Shown: positions 33,001 to 39,639 of the stretch, one piece after another
How positions within the stretch are numbered: position 1 is the first letter of the stretch
Layout: each line of letters opens with the position of its first letter
Source of the DNA: Spodoptera frugiperda
Taxonomy: Eukaryota > Arthropoda > Insecta > Lepidoptera > Noctuidae
Length of the DNA: 64,000 nt
NCBI RefSeq assembly: GCF_023101765.2
Contig: NC_064236.1
Span: 18,998,993-19,062,992, forward strand
Reading direction: 5' to 3'
Notes under the pieces: model-generated
What the model saw: the letters and a program-made list of their open reading frames with translations, nothing else
Databases searched by the model: none
What the model was told of the DNA's origin: nothing
Position numbers and translations under genes: made by a program

Positions 33001-33800
33001 CTAATTATCCAATTATATTCACACAAAATCTAATTAAGTATTATTTTTTCTAATCAGGGAATCGAACCTTACTAAGCAATCGAACAATAACTATGGGTAA
33101 TGCAATTACATTTAAATATCTCATTTTTACTCATTAATACTTTTCCTAACCCAATAATCAAACCTGTAATGAGCACTGCAATCGCACTGTACGGAGCCAT
33201 GGCTCAGTAGTTGCGCTTGCAATGAATTATTCGACCCGGGTTCGATTACCAAATCAGACAATAAAATATGGACATTTTACATGTATTTTATACCTCTGTC
33301 CTTAAGGAAATAATAGGCGCGATGTTATGATGTCATGTTGGCTGCATAACGTGTCGTGGGTTCGAATCACGCTCCGAACAAATTCTTGTTTGATTCAGAC
33401 AACATTGTATCGTGTCTATAAAATTAAATGTTTGTAAAAAAACCTATGATACAGAAGAAAATCCAACATTTCTTTTTATTTCGTAAATAAGCTGTCATTT
33501 CACTAAATTAATTATTATGTTATCGGCTTACTCACGTATTGTTTTGACGAGGAACTCGACTAGTTTCAAGCCATGCTAGAGGCTCATATTCATGAGCAGC
33601 ATTCCGCGACACACGACGCGGCGATTGTCGCGTTGCTACTGTCATTTCACTATTAATAAAATTTAAAAGTGAATTGATTTGTAAATAACATCATCCCTTC
33701 TATATTCCAGGAGGTGTGCCCAAAGGTTGAGGAGTCTCCCTACGCTCCGGTGACGTATGCTCCCAAGAAACCGGTTGAGGAGGAGGACGGTCTCTGCTAA
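5901..33800 (+). CDS. NAPG: Gamma-SNAP (gamma-soluble NSF attachment protein), 3' part of gene, five exons
   Basis: Gamma-SNAP is a cytosolic adaptor that, with the ATPase NSF, works in disassembly of spent SNARE complexes in membrane fusion. Coding exons are 5901-6056, 28563-28633, 29231-29378, 30250-30504 and 33711-33800. Each has AG/GT borders and the phases join in frame (0, then 2, then 0, 0). They give about 239 residues against about 312 in the vertebrate protein, so the N-terminal part lies upstream. The TPR-like helical repeats of the SNAP family are recognisable: a block with GKTAKIIEEASPELAVELFQ, then SKASRILVKL, then VAAEKAY, then LEQILQAYDEEDRES and SPFIRNMDVEYARL. The C terminus ends EEEDGLC, like the acidic ending with GLC of gamma-SNAPs. 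The first intron in the window is 22.5 kb and full of mobile DNA plus another apparent gene. An AATAAA lies at 34113, about 310 bp past the stop. Confidence 0.93.
6632..6925 (+). repeat. tRNA-derived SINE, near full length
   Basis: Pol III-like head: 'tggtcgagtggtcgcaag' (A-box-like), then 'gattcccgggttgggc' where a B box is expected. The body has 'ggcaataggctcaccccc' and the tail is 'aataaaaggcgtgatgttac'. The same body recurs at 12546-12790 (plus) and 58655-58935 (minus). Confidence 0.75.
7397..7500 (+). repeat. SINE head fragment
   Basis: A tRNA-like segment with 'gtctcgggttcgacctc' (B-box-like), then 'gtagcacggaggcct', resembling the 5' part of the SINE at 6632-6925. It has no tail. Confidence 0.45.
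7505..7682 (+). mobile_element. Mobile-element 3' end, possibly Helitron-like
   Basis: Contains the lepidopteran block 'aaaactacgcaacggatttt' and ends with 'gcgaagctggggcgggtcgc', a GC-rich segment able to form a short hairpin. I associate this ending with 3' ends of moth Helitrons, from memory. No Rep/helicase coding is present. Confidence 0.35.
8075..8275 (+). repeat. Diverged SINE copy
   Basis: Shares with the SINE at 6632 a 'gtctcgttggt' head, a 'gtagcacagagtctac' block and the tail 'ggataataaggcgtgatgtt'. The middle is rearranged. Confidence 0.5.
8601..8644. repeat. Perfect GC-rich hairpin
   Basis: 'accgtaccgcccgc' (8601-8614) pairs exactly with 'gcgggcggtacggt' (8631-8644) across a 16-nt loop. 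It sits just inside the left end of the decayed DDE transposon and may be a subterminal structure of it. Confidence 0.7.
8725..8818 (-). pseudogene. C-terminal piece of the DUF4817-type transposase
   Basis: Minus-strand reading gives ARLCIEMNGAQFEPHL, the usual end of these transposases ('R.R.CI...G..FE'). It is the continuation of the gene at 9598-10116, split off by the Harbinger insertion. Removing the insertion plus one TCA copy puts both parts back in the same frame. Confidence 0.65.
9050..9206 (+). pseudogene. Harbinger transposase, N-terminal remnant
   Basis: The plus frame reads a segment with GEFYRNYEEQRQ, then DKFYDYTRMSVETFDYIL and ETIKSDF. The 'F..Y.RMS...FD.IL..I' pattern is the N-terminal signature of PIF/Harbinger (HARBI1-like) transposases. 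The catalytic DDE part does not follow; the sequence runs straight into the oppositely oriented ORF at 9207, marking an internal deletion joint. Confidence 0.65.
9207..9353 (-). pseudogene. Harbinger second ORF, Myb/SANT- or MADF-like remnant (48 aa)
   Basis: A minus-strand ORF starts ATG at 9353 and stops TAA at 9207-9209. It has 'RTPIRNSKDVKHKNRRKINQ' followed by LWEEIKNEL, resembling the trihelix/MADF-like DNA-binding protein that Harbinger elements carry beside the transposase. It is truncated against typical lengths of 100 residues or more and is probably not functional. Confidence 0.5.
9598..10116 (-). pseudogene. DUF4817-type transposase, N-terminal and DDE parts, broken
   Basis: Minus-strand reading from 10116 (or the Met at 10083, MPQPYVYS) gives REYGNMLMCLGEARGN, then LRIYRERHPNVRHP, the helix-turn-helix region known as DUF4817 in insect transposases. 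It then jumps to APPHVVRSVRERL, RWIGR, and SPDLTP with a second-frame DFF...LW, the C-terminal part of the DDE domain. The segment with the first catalytic Asp is missing. The motif expected as QDGAPPH reads ARCAPPH, so that Asp is lost too. A frameshift lies after SPDLTP near 9735; the other frame continues with LWRYVKERVFDRE and LIDVFNQ to the Harbinger border. Non-functional. Confidence 0.75.
10207..12262. other. Gene-free intronic stretch
   Basis: No exon visible. A 'cattcaaataacactaccgcc'-type GC island and a LINE-tail-like block near 11815-11890 ('gacaaacaaacaatc') suggest old repeats. Otherwise AT-rich. Confidence 0.4.
12546..12790 (+). repeat. tRNA-derived SINE, same family as 6632-6925
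   Basis: The body shares 'ggcaataggctcaccccc', 'aatggtgaaaagtgggtgta' and 'gcggcattacgtgcc' with the copy at 6632. The tRNA-like head is shortened and the tail differs ('acggggataaagattgcgtc'). Confidence 0.7.
12935..13800 (+). mobile_element. 5'-truncated non-LTR retrotransposon, 3' end of RT ORF
   Basis: The ORF to the TAG at 13644-13646 starts in the connection region after the reverse-transcriptase fingers and palm: LGVTLSPTLNF, then RKLGILSRVRRYFTP, YQAQVRSCVEYCSHLWDG and LEHIERRAKKL. It ends REWNSLPESVFP and YNLGVFKARVNRLLMGR. This C-terminal pattern is that of jockey/CR1/L2-group LINEs in insects. No YADD catalytic region or endonuclease is present, as expected for 5' truncation. The LINE-derived block 'ctagcggaccccgcgaactt' at about 12911 abuts it. 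The short 3' UTR extends past the stop; no clear poly(A) is visible. Confidence 0.8.
14015..14130. repeat. Short foldback MITE, family M1, copy 1
   Basis: Begins 'actgccacattcagaga' and ends with the inverted 'tctctgag-tacgg' type end; the middle reads 'catttaatggttacttaaac ... aaccattaaatg'. Other copies: 43230-43343, 43431-43543, a half copy at 43553-43584, and 57957-58074. It directly abuts the long palindrome at 14131. Confidence 0.7.
14131..15022. repeat. Large near-perfect palindrome, about 416-bp arms, 59-nt spacer
   Basis: The left arm (14131-14546) begins 'cgcacactggggtttgctat' and the right arm (14606-15022) ends with its reverse complement. Reading arm against arm I find about two differences: an A/T change near 14174 and one extra A in a run near 14950. 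That is over 99 percent identity. Pairing may extend slightly into the spacer ('attgtttt' / 'aaaacaat'). No ORF is carried. If transcribed, for example as part of the gamma-SNAP intron, it would form a hairpin of more than 400 bp. It may be a foldback transposon or a locus-specific inverted duplication. Confidence 0.9.
15708..15875 (+). CDS. Repeat-protein gene, exon a (phase 0/0)
   Basis: Open for 56 codons between ttttttag and gtaaac. A stop immediately precedes the acceptor in frame, so splicing is required. Trp-rich: LVW, NWQW, HWPQVTW. Confidence 0.5.
15708..19191 (+). CDS. Unrecognised gene with tandem 90-residue repeats, three exons seen
   Basis: I do not recognise this protein. Exons 15708-15875 (56 codons), 15966-16067 (34 codons) and 16297-19191 (964 codons plus TGA) are all phase 0 and join in frame across short introns with clear ttttttag/gtaaac, tttgtag/gtgcgc and tcgtag borders. 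No start codon was found; a 5' exon is missing, or translation begins at the Met at about 15801. Exons 1-2 encode a Trp-rich segment (LVWTST, NWQWYANHMNRLRG, HWPQVTWRE, HWTRNN) and two Cys in KNCYACNN. Exon 3 opens basic (NDRARP, VRAPRRQR), then has five near-identical 90-residue repeats and two degenerate ones, then Ser/Pro-rich degenerate repeats. It ends in a helical-looking domain (about the last 130 residues) and a Lys/Arg tail (KKKKRG). It lies inside the 22.5-kb gamma-SNAP intron on the same strand. Confidence 0.65.
15966..16067 (+). CDS. Repeat-protein gene, exon b (34 codons, phase 0/0)
   Basis: Open from the acceptor tttgtag to the donor gtgcgc. Encodes HWTRNNTEVVNRII and a CYACNN pair of cysteines. 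Its 90-nt upstream intron is of normal insect length. Confidence 0.5.
16297..19191 (+). CDS. Repeat-protein gene, main 3' exon
   Basis: Starts with GTG right after the acceptor 'ttgtcgtag', so the first residue is an internal Val, not an initiator. It is uninterrupted for 964 codons, with Ser/Pro/Asp/Glu-rich low-complexity composition. The stop TGA is at 19189-19191. Confidence 0.8.
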   Translation: MEFRNRNNDRARPDHLRAAPEIVRAPRRQRIPTTPTATTTTTSQQAGEMMNPVQTVNNERAYETGAIDRKNKNVGRDLDHRFRLETPHKCGNIHPERTYANVHLNPYTRPGSSPTQVEGSPDTSSWDEEDPSTLYEPGTGAATSYPQAVPSSYRAVDHGRGRGQDLLKRLKLWPNNNSSTTHPEKTIELTDENVTPYTHSGSSPTQVEGSTDTSSWDEEDPSTLYEPGTGAATSYPQAVPSSYRGVDHGRGRGQDLLKRLKLWPNNNSSTTHPEKTVELTDENVTPYTHSGSSPTQVEGSPDTSSWDEEDPSTLYEPGTGAATSYPQAVPSSYRGVDHGRGRGQDLLKRLKLWPNNNSSTTHPEKTIELTDENVTPYTHSGSSPTQVEGSTDTSSWDEEDPSTLYEPGTGAATSYPQAVPSSYRGVDHGRGRGQDLLKRLKLWPNNYSSTTHPEKTVELTDENVTPYTHSGSSPTQVEGSTDTSSWDEEDPSTLYEPGTGAATSYPQAVPSSYRGVDHGRGRGQDLLKRLKLWPNNYSSTTHPEKTVELTDENVTPYTQSGSSPTQVEGSTDTSSWDEEDSSIWAAPGTSTTTPLPRVVPSSYWGVDRGRGRGQDLLNRVRKWRCSFGTSSWDEEDPSTWDEPGTGAATPYPRAVPSSRWEVERGRGRGRDILNRLKRFEMTEELTPGDNHVTPSVSSSFQTRDFKNLPARDEPNTSGVISSPCPVPSSSQAGGSAVTPALEKPSNRPGSSSSQAGNFGNLSAEDQPSTGGVAQYNGQAPSSSQLRVFLDPLTSDESSSSDETPCTSPGLASSREVVRDRDQSTMNAISLNPTRPAIDYWAPSRCDGVDGAIAETPSSIPPSLVWNAENVMRTIAALNTESRILVRERENFVENLQSRLSQNLNIQFNMTEILIIFGNPADERVSEMLYMRLLKEQIQDASPGSGSRRRNFRDEYKKKKRGDKF
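16609..18360 (+). repeat. Tandem 270-bp coding repeats
   Basis: Units start at 16609, 16879, 17149, 17419 and 17689. A sixth begins at 17959 and is shortened and diverged; a seventh, partial, runs to about 18360. The first five differ at only a few bases, including third codon positions, so they arose or were homogenised recently. Each unit encodes SSPTQVEG, TSSWDEEDPSTLYEPGTG, VPSSYRGVDHGRGRGQDLL, KRLKLWPNN and HPEKTVELTDENVTP. The variation is limited: P/T after EGS, N/Y in WPNN/YSS, I/V in EKTI/VEL. Confidence 0.95.
19350..19660 (+). repeat. Interspersed repeat, family M2, copy 1
   Basis: Shares 'cttctcccgc', 'cccgttcctactcttgc', 'ccccggtaa' and 'tcagccctactgggcccc' with 57415-57690 (minus) and, in part, 39005-39180 (plus). 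It is a lepidopteran dispersed repeat that I cannot classify. Confidence 0.6.
19895..20090 (+). repeat. Interspersed repeat fragment, with small hairpin
   Basis: Contains 'ggccaggttttctcacgacg' and 'tcttagaaagtacat', matching 34340-34470. Inside, 'cgttagtcgagtcg' and 'cgactcgactaacg' (about 19939-19969) form a perfect short hairpin. Confidence 0.5.
20308..20690. repeat. Duplicated segment D, copy 1
   Basis: Matches 23411-23820 over its length with many substitutions and small indels. Long shared blocks include 'ccactcatatgacttaaatg'-type, 'gtagtactcgtccacagaag', 'gagctgtaatgttgtaggtt' and 'atgtggtttaaattaagtca'. No ORF is conserved between the copies, so it looks non-coding. Confidence 0.7.
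20691..22660. other. Gene-free intronic stretch
   Basis: AT-rich. SINE-head-like sequence in reverse at about 21190-21250 ('aaataaacccgcgatacttt'), and a LINE/SINE-type block at about 22295-22430 ('tattgattgtagcgtgatg', 'gagattagcgcgttcaaaca'). No exon supported. Confidence 0.4.
22665..23359. mobile_element. Non-autonomous DNA transposon with about 100-bp TIRs
   Basis: The ends are GGCCAGTGCAG at 22665 and its reverse complement ending at 23359. An inner inverted block pairs 'aacctattggaaatgtaaga' to 'ccgaattcgggaag' (22730-22803) with 23235-23325. No coding capacity. The GGCCAGT tip is Harbinger-like, but no matching 3-bp duplication is evident (ATT left, TAA right). Confidence 0.75.
23411..23820. 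repeat. Duplicated segment D, copy 2
   Basis: Second copy of 20308-20690, same orientation, about 3.1 kb away and lying next to the MITE at 22665-23359. Confidence 0.7.
24020..24350 (+). repeat. SINE copy, rearranged
   Basis: Has a tRNA-like B-box 'gaggttcgattccttgg', a middle like the SINE at 6632 ('gaatggcaatagagacatcg'), and the tail 'acctctgcttaccccttcga' plus 'ggcgtgg'. Confidence 0.55.
24600..24770. repeat. Palindromic MITE, about 165 bp
   Basis: The left part 'ttttacgttaacgcggtcaa' is the imperfect reverse complement of 'ttggtcgcgttaacataaaa' on the right. A second perfect hairpin, 'ctcgcactagg' with 'cctagtgcgag', follows at 24738-24761. Confidence 0.6.
24771..27400. other. Gene-free intronic stretch
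   Basis: LINE-tail-like sequence at about 25780-25970 ('acaaactttcgcatttataa'). A GC-rich patch at 26280-26480 has an open minus frame of no recognisable content. No exon supported. Confidence 0.4.
27407..27567 (+). CDS. Orphan Cys-rich 3'-terminal exon (52 codons)
   Basis: After a good acceptor (tttccttttgttgcag) the phase-1 frame runs to a TAA at 27565. It encodes CHDIHEHP, RIYTCPTCKSPCKYC, SDVLLQC, then DWVLKSLDRLDLNLN. The spacing CxxC-x3-CxxC plus nearby Cys/His looks metal-binding (zinc-ribbon-like), though I cannot name the family. The needed upstream phase-1 exon was not found. Neither the gamma-SNAP exon at 5901 nor exon b of the repeat-protein gene ends in that phase. It could belong to an unseen gene nested in the intron or be a transposon remnant. 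Confidence 0.4.
28563..28633 (+). CDS. NAPG: Gamma-SNAP exon (23 codons plus 2 nt)
   Basis: Acceptor ctctttttag, donor gtaaca. Reads TESSQHQGSEYISKASRILV and then KLQ plus a split Arg codon completed in the next exon. Confidence 0.92.
29231..29378 (+). CDS. NAPG: Gamma-SNAP exon (49 codons)
   Basis: Acceptor ttgttttcag, donor gtcagt. Reads YDQAVDSLRREIGFHQEAGN, then IVLVQLARGDAVAAEKAYK, matching the family's conserved 'VH..R.D.VAAE' helix pair. Confidence 0.93.
29490..30080 (+). repeat. Cluster of related dispersed repeats in a gamma-SNAP intron
   Basis: The phrase 'gagcag/acagatggattacctgatggtaagcaat' recurs in diverged form near 29135, 29500, 29640 and 29910, each time followed by 'acaagtgc...' or 'gccgac' text and 'gggg..gattgggcc'. 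These are lepidopteran dispersed repeats in tandem-like array; orientation is the same in all four. Confidence 0.5.
30250..30504 (+). CDS. NAPG: Gamma-SNAP exon (85 codons)
   Basis: Acceptor atatcacag, donor gtatgt. Reads EWGSNCEVAEMQTLEQILQA, YDEEDRES, ASPFIRNMDVEYARLAAMV, then a Pro/Ala-rich variable linker. Confidence 0.93.
30825..31010 (+). repeat. SINE fragment
   Basis: B-box-like 'cccgggttcgattctcgggg', then a body with 'atgacaataggatcactgg' resembling the SINE at 6632. Preceded by a degenerate purine-rich (gaaaga)n tract at 30520-30780; a (gt)n microsatellite follows at 31303-31328. Confidence 0.5.
31545..32345 (-). mobile_element. Decayed jockey-type LINE fragment (RT N-terminal region)
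   Basis: Minus-strand frames give EEQVERYLEQPIPPEEDPIV, then LRAPLRKAPGPDGIPNEALR (32220-32040). After an unrelated 150-bp gap comes GHFPVKWKLGRVIMLPKQGK and LPGSYRPITLLDTVSK (31800-31680). KAPGPDGI and SYRPI(T)LL are reverse-transcriptase landmarks of jockey/I-type LINEs. The reading shifts frame and then dissolves near 31640 in a chimeric repeat. No catalytic YADD. Confidence 0.75.
32346..33180. other. Very AT-rich gene-free stretch
   Basis: Dominated by A/T with simple, low-complexity runs. No exon, SINE head or inverted repeat identified. Confidence 0.4.
33183..33430 (+). repeat. Two tRNA-like SINE fragments
   Basis: First: 'ggagccatggctcagtagtt' (A-box-like) and 'gacccgggttcgattacc' (B-box-like), with a tail 'aataataggcgcgatgttat' at about 33330. 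Second: a partial head with 'gtgggttcgaatcacgctcc' at about 33355. Confidence 0.5.
33711..33800 (+). CDS. NAPG: Gamma-SNAP last exon with stop
   Basis: Acceptor tatattccag. Reads EVCPKVEESPYAPVTYAP, KKPVEEEDGLC, stop TAA at 33798-33800. The acidic GLC ending fits gamma-SNAPs. Confidence 0.93.
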   Translation, partial: EVCPKVEESPYAPVTYAPKKPVEEEDGLC

Positions 33801-33914
33801 GCTGCCATCGACCCTTCGTGTTCTGTTGCCTGCCTACCCAAGAAGATGGTGATAGCGTGATGATATTAAAATCTTAAGACAAAAAGCGGATTGTTACAAC
33901 TTGGTTCATCGTTT

Positions 33915-33970
33915 TGTATCTCTGCCTACCCCGTGTGCGGGTATACGGCGTGATGATTATAATATAAAAT
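33915..33970 (+). repeat. SINE tail in the gamma-SNAP 3' UTR
   Basis: 'ctctgcctaccccgtgtgcg' followed by 'tatacggcgtgatgattata' is the tail of the local SINE family, about 120 bp past the stop codon. Confidence 0.5.
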
Positions 33971-34112
33971 GAATTGTTGAACGTATTGTTAAACGCAAAT
34001 CCCGAGAACGGATGATTTTGTTAATTATTGTTTTTGTTGGGTTTTGTTAACCGGAGATGGTTCTTACGTTAGAATATAATTGTAAAGATGTGCAGAAATA
34101 TTACCAAGGCGA

Positions 34113-34118
34113 AATAAA
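34113..34118 (+). terminator. NAPG: Candidate polyadenylation signal of gamma-SNAP
   Basis: AATAAA about 310 bp past the stop. It lies inside a repeat block ('gcgaaataaagttcgcgg'), so usage is uncertain; longer 3' UTRs are possible. Confidence 0.35.
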
Positions 34119-34249
34119 GTTCGCGGCGTCCGCTAGTGTAGAGTAAATTCGTCTGAATTGTTAGAACTAAAAATTAATAGTCTGTTTAGTCTAAATTCTG
34201 CCATTCTTTAGACTATAAAAATACGCAATTTTTACACAACATACATCAA

Positions 34250-34480
34250 CAGCCTATTAGAGGTCACTGCTGATCAAAGGCCTCTTCTCAAACGAAGAAG
34301 GTTTGAACATTAATCACCACAATGCTCAATGCGGGTTAGAAATTAAAAGGCCAGGTTGATTCACGATGTTTTTCTTCACCGTTTGTCAGTGGTGTCTAAA
34401 TAATCTTAGAAAGCACATATTATTCGGAAAATGTCACATTGGTACTTGCTGTTGGTAGGTTTCGAACCCCCATTTTCATG
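34250..34480 (+). repeat. Interspersed repeat related to 19895-20090
   Basis: Starts with an RTE-tail-like 'agcctattagaggtcactgc', then 'ggccaggttgattcacgatg', 'ttcttcaccgtttgtcagtg' and 'aatcttagaaagcacat'. Ends 'taggtttcgaaccccc'. Confidence 0.5.
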
Positions 34481-37400
34481 CATGAGGAGCAGATGTCTTT
34501 AACCTCCGGGCCATCACTTTCACACAATTTTATAAGATTGTATAATTATGGAAGCAACATAAAAAATATTTGATGCCGAAACATACTAATTAATAATCAA
34601 ATAATATCATTGAACAAGATATATTTCACATTGGCCATCTCCTATACATAGCAAAAAATCGCGCTATCACCAGCATATATAGCTAACAACCGCTTTGTAT
34701 GTTATTGTGAACTTGTAATTATTCGACGCTACTCACTATAGCACTTCACACAAGCACTGCAAATTCACACCATTGCACCACACACACATCTTCATGACAG
34801 GGCTGAACTTGGTCTATAAATAACTTCAATTACGCCCAAAAAGGCCACTTTTTTAAACCTATATCATCACTTTTAAACCCCAAAAAAGCTGTTGTTAGAA
34901 GCCTAATTATAGTTTCGATCGCCTTCGATCTTTAATCTTTTCCCTGTCCATAATATGTATTTATATAAAAAAAAAACTTGTGACTGAACCAATGCAATAC
35001 GAACTGTACGTGGGTAAGTACAGTTTAATGAAATAAAAAGCAATGGAAAGCGGGAGCTTTAAACTAGGTTTAAAGTTTCGCTGTTTTGTTGAAAGGTTCG
35101 TAAAGTAATGAATCGAAGTATATATTGTTAAATATGTTAACTTTTGGAAATTTTAAACATGATGTTTTAATGTAAATGTGTTTGGGATCGCGTGGCCACA
35201 GTGTCAAAATGCACAACATCTTACTAGGAGACGTGGTTTCTTAAGGAACGCCTAAGTTCCAAATAACAACTGCGTAAGGCTTTGGCTCATAAGTAAAAGT
35301 CCATTTGGACAAAATAATACCTGGATTAAATCCACAATCCTCAGTAATATACTGTACTATACTGATATAAAGTACTGATAAAAACAGTTTTTACAGAGTA
35401 TACCGATGTAAAGAAAAATAACTTAATACTGAACATCAAATTCAATTAATACATTGTTAATTCTCATTTTGATACTGTTTCCGCGTGATACAACCGAAAT
35501 AATATAAATATAGAAATCGTTTGAATAAAATCAAATTGGCATTGAATCAAATAGTACACATTACAAGATAAGTAATTGCATTTTGAAAAGATCTTTAAAA
35601 AAGTATCGTTCGCGCTAATCAGGTGTATTTGATATTAACGACTAGATATTGGCGAGGTAAAAAAAAATACATACCGTAAGTTACAAAATACCTCTAAAAT
35701 CCACGTAAATTGTACAAAAGCGCGAGCGTACAAGTAAATTGTAAAGAAACTGACAAAACTAACGTTAAATAAAAAAATTGTTATAAAAAATTAATAATAA
35801 ATAAAATTAGTGATGAAAAGTTGTTACGAATTCTTCAAATTGCTTCGCTTCTTGCATTCTTATAGATATTTCGTCAATTGATACTTCGCAACGATGGTCT
35901 ACACTTTTTTCTATTGAATAGGCAAATAGGCATTGTGTGACTCCAATATAAGTAAGTCATAATAATCTTAGTAGCTGGATCGTGTCTGTTATTTAATATC
36001 AACATATAATTAGTAAACATTCATAATTGTCGTGTATTAGTTTTACATACTAAACATTAAAAAAAACATTGCTGTTTTCTCGCGAAAGATAAGCTATTAA
36101 ATATAAAAAAAATCTGTAATCTGTATGTCTAATACTTAACGTAATAATTATATCAAAACACTTACATATATAATAAATTATAATATATGAATAATCATTG
36201 TCTACAAAATAAGCAAAGCATTTAAAGTTGTTTGGGTAGAATTCGGATGTGTTTTCAAATACATAATAAGATTATTTAAATAAAGACATTGTTATGAAAA
36301 ATCCTTGGGTGATATGATTATTTATTATATTTTCTAGCCAATTCATGAGAAGTTGCTTGTTGACGCAAAAAAATATGGTCACGACATTCAATTTCATTGT
36401 TTTGATAAAAGTATTTATTCTTTAGTAGGAGAAATCATAAAAGAAGTATAAATGCTGCTATATAAAGCTAATATATTAATAAATAAAATATCTCGTGTTA
36501 TAAAGCTTTTCATTGTTACTTCAGTAATATAATTGAAACCGTAAATATTTTCAAGTATAATGTTACTGAAGTGAAATAAATATATAAAATATAATTAGAC
36601 ATAATAGCAGATAATTCCGTATTGTCGTATGTTTTCAGAATAAGTGAAATCAGTGTGAATAACGAATACTAATATTAGATACAAGACATAACAAATCGTA
36701 CGTCATTTAAATATACTCGTGTTTTTTTTTTTAATGCGTTTGTGGAATATTTAATATAAATTCTTGATATATTATGATTTGACTGAAAATTCGTAATGAG
36801 TTAAAGCTTACATTAATTTATAATGAACGTTATTCTCAATTGCTATTAAGTCACATTTCGCTTGCACTTAGTTATTATTGATGTTTAATAATAAGCATTG
36901 CGTTGGTGTGCACTTGAAAGACAGTTTGTGAATGATTTTGATTGTGTTGCTTCTACATTTCAATGTCTATAAAGTCTTATGTGTAAGGTAATAAAACTGA
37001 TTTTTGTGTGACAGCATATATGCGATGTAAAGTTATTACCTATACATATACAACGTACAGGTTGTTCATTGTTGTCTAGGCAAGTTAAAAGAAAGGTATC
37101 AAAAGCAGTCATAAATGATCAGTCATGAACATGAACAATCGAACAGCCTGTATTACTTCAAAAATACATAAATAATATATAATATTATAATAATGCATAT
37201 ATATTTTACTCGCGACAGTATATGTCCGTATTTCTTTTCGTTCTTACATAAGATAATATACTATTTCTTAAAATTTCCCTACATGTAGGCCTACCTATTC
37301 TATAAACCGACCGATTTTAAGGGATATATGTCTATAATAGATTAGCATTACTCTTGTATAAGAAATACATATTTTGTCAAAAATATTTGTATATCTGTCC

Positions 37401-38990
37401 ACATGATTCTATATTCTCGTATGGTCAATGTTTTACTGTATTGTACAGTGGGTTCGGTACAGTTTATGAAGTAAAGTATCAGTCTAAGGTTTGGCCTTTT
37501 TTCTGGCAGAGGTAACTTTGTGCCCTTGCGTTGTATTACATGTATGTTTCACGTACACTGTACCCTACCACAACTTAGTGAGAAATCCCTTAAATTAGTC
37601 GTGTTAAGCAGTGCTCTTCTATCGCAAATTTTGTGTTATGTGTTCTATGTAACGCATAATAAAATATATTTTTGAATGCCCTATTGCTAAAGAAGCCGAG
37701 CGTTCAGATCGAGTAACCGTCAGTCAATTTCATCAACGCACACTAAATGTTTACGTAATTATATGGAAAAGTTATCTGTAATAGGAATGAATAGATTTGG
37801 GTCGGTATTTTGTAGTCTATGAACTTATTTGGACCCTTATTACCATTTATTGAGATGTCAAGAAATATAATGTTGAAATGTTGAAGTTTTTGATAGTTTA
37901 CAAAAGTTGAACCTACAAAACGTTTTTTTTAAACTTCATTTTCGCATTTATTAGGTTAAGTCGCGTTACATAGGACACATACATACATGAATGCTTCTAA
38001 TGATATATATATTTATATATAGTATAAGTATATAACTTATTGTTATATCAAATCAATGTAGTGAGATCTAGTGATGTAAGTGTTAGCGCGTCAACTAATA
38101 GTTATTTATGTAACTCTAGGTATTCCATTCAAGCTCAAGATCCGTAGTAACGTGCTTATATACTTATTAGATTTCCTATAAGTTTTATTTTAATGTTATT
38201 TTCACCATTGTATAGTTCCCTGAGTTTATTGTTATGTATAAAATGTATTTTGTTTCGTAATTTCAGTTAGTATTGTATTGATAGTAAAAATATTGTTGGA
38301 ATGTATTGTTATTGAATGCACTGCCGATTAGAGACAACTGACTCAAAATTTTATGAAAAAAATTATAACCTATAAAATGTTGGTGTTTACAAAATTATAT
38401 CGAAACAGTCTATGAATGTACTTAATTACCAGTCCTCGTCACTCCTAATCGGCAGTGTGTAGGATTAAGTCGTTTATTCACTTCGAAATTACGAGAGAAG
38501 CAATATTTAGGTACATTTTATACTCACTATGAGAATTTAGTACGTGGAGTAAAATTCAAACAGAAACGAATAATAAATTATGAATAATTAGTCAAGTGTT
38601 AATTAAGATTTGAAGACGGGGCTTCCACATATTGTCAGTGAGATGGGAAGTCTGGTAAATTAATGTTAAAATTATATATAATACGCACAATTTATATATA
38701 TGGATGTTGCTTTTTAGACCTTATGGCTTTACCATACCGTCTATTTTACCGTGCCCATACGTTACAAATGAATGTTATTTCTCGTAATTTCGTAGGAAAC
38801 GTCCAAAAGACAAGTTTTCTTATATTAAAGTAAGATTGTTTGGTATGAATTAAATAAATGTAAAATTTAATCGATTTTGATGCAGTTTTATTTACAAAAT
38901 ATACTATGGAAGTATTTTACAAAATCCTTATCATACAGGAATAGTATCTAATGCTCAAGGGGTACACAGAGCTCCATACAAACATGTGCC
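34481..38990. other. Gene-free stretch, relatively repeat-poor
   Basis: AT-rich and largely free of the repeats seen elsewhere, with no ORF or exon pattern. It follows gamma-SNAP on the plus strand, and an 'attaaataaatg' occurs near 38849, so part of it could be an extended 3' UTR or a non-coding transcript; that is only a possibility. Confidence 0.3.
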
Positions 38991-39004
38991 GTAACATTGT
39001 ACCG

Positions 39005-39180
39005 TGGGGCTTCGGGGCGGCGTAAAATCATCCATTGATTTCTCCCGCCTTGGGTGAATAGAGGGTGTTAGACTCTTACTGACTAAAAACCACCCCGTTC
39101 CTACTACTGCTTTTGGAGCCCCGGTAACCCTAGATAGCTAGATGTTCCGCAGCTCCCGGGGCGTCAGAGTTAGTATATTG
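39005..39180 (+). repeat. Interspersed repeat, family M2, copy 2
   Basis: Shares 'atttctcccgcc', 'cccgttcctactactgc' and 'agccccggtaa' with 19350-19660 and the reverse of 57415-57690. Shorter than the others. Confidence 0.5.
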
Positions 39181-39639
39181 AAAGGTCCCGGGGCTTTTTC
39201 ATATTTATTCCCTCTCTATAATGGTTCCTAGTCTTTATTCCCAAAAAGTACCTAGATCCCAATAGCCACCTACATTACTGGTGCCATTAATTAAAAATAA
39301 ATTCATTATACTTATTAAAATAATCAACATCCAAATGAAAAATGTTTCTTAAGTAAAGATGCACCATGGCATAAGTATTTTGTTCAGCATTTTTTATTAT
39401 ACGTATTATAATGATACATACTCCTTACTACACGTAGGTAAAACTTGTAAATAAAACAAAACGGGCCTCTGTATTTATTTATTTTAGCGTAAAATTTCAG
39501 TTTCATATAGCCACCTAAACTAGGATTAAAGATTACATTCTTTTATTTTTACAATCACTAGACACTTAACTAAACTTCCTTACTACGAGATCCTGTACAA
39601 CAAGACTTCAAATTGTTTCAACTTGGATTTACATGGAAG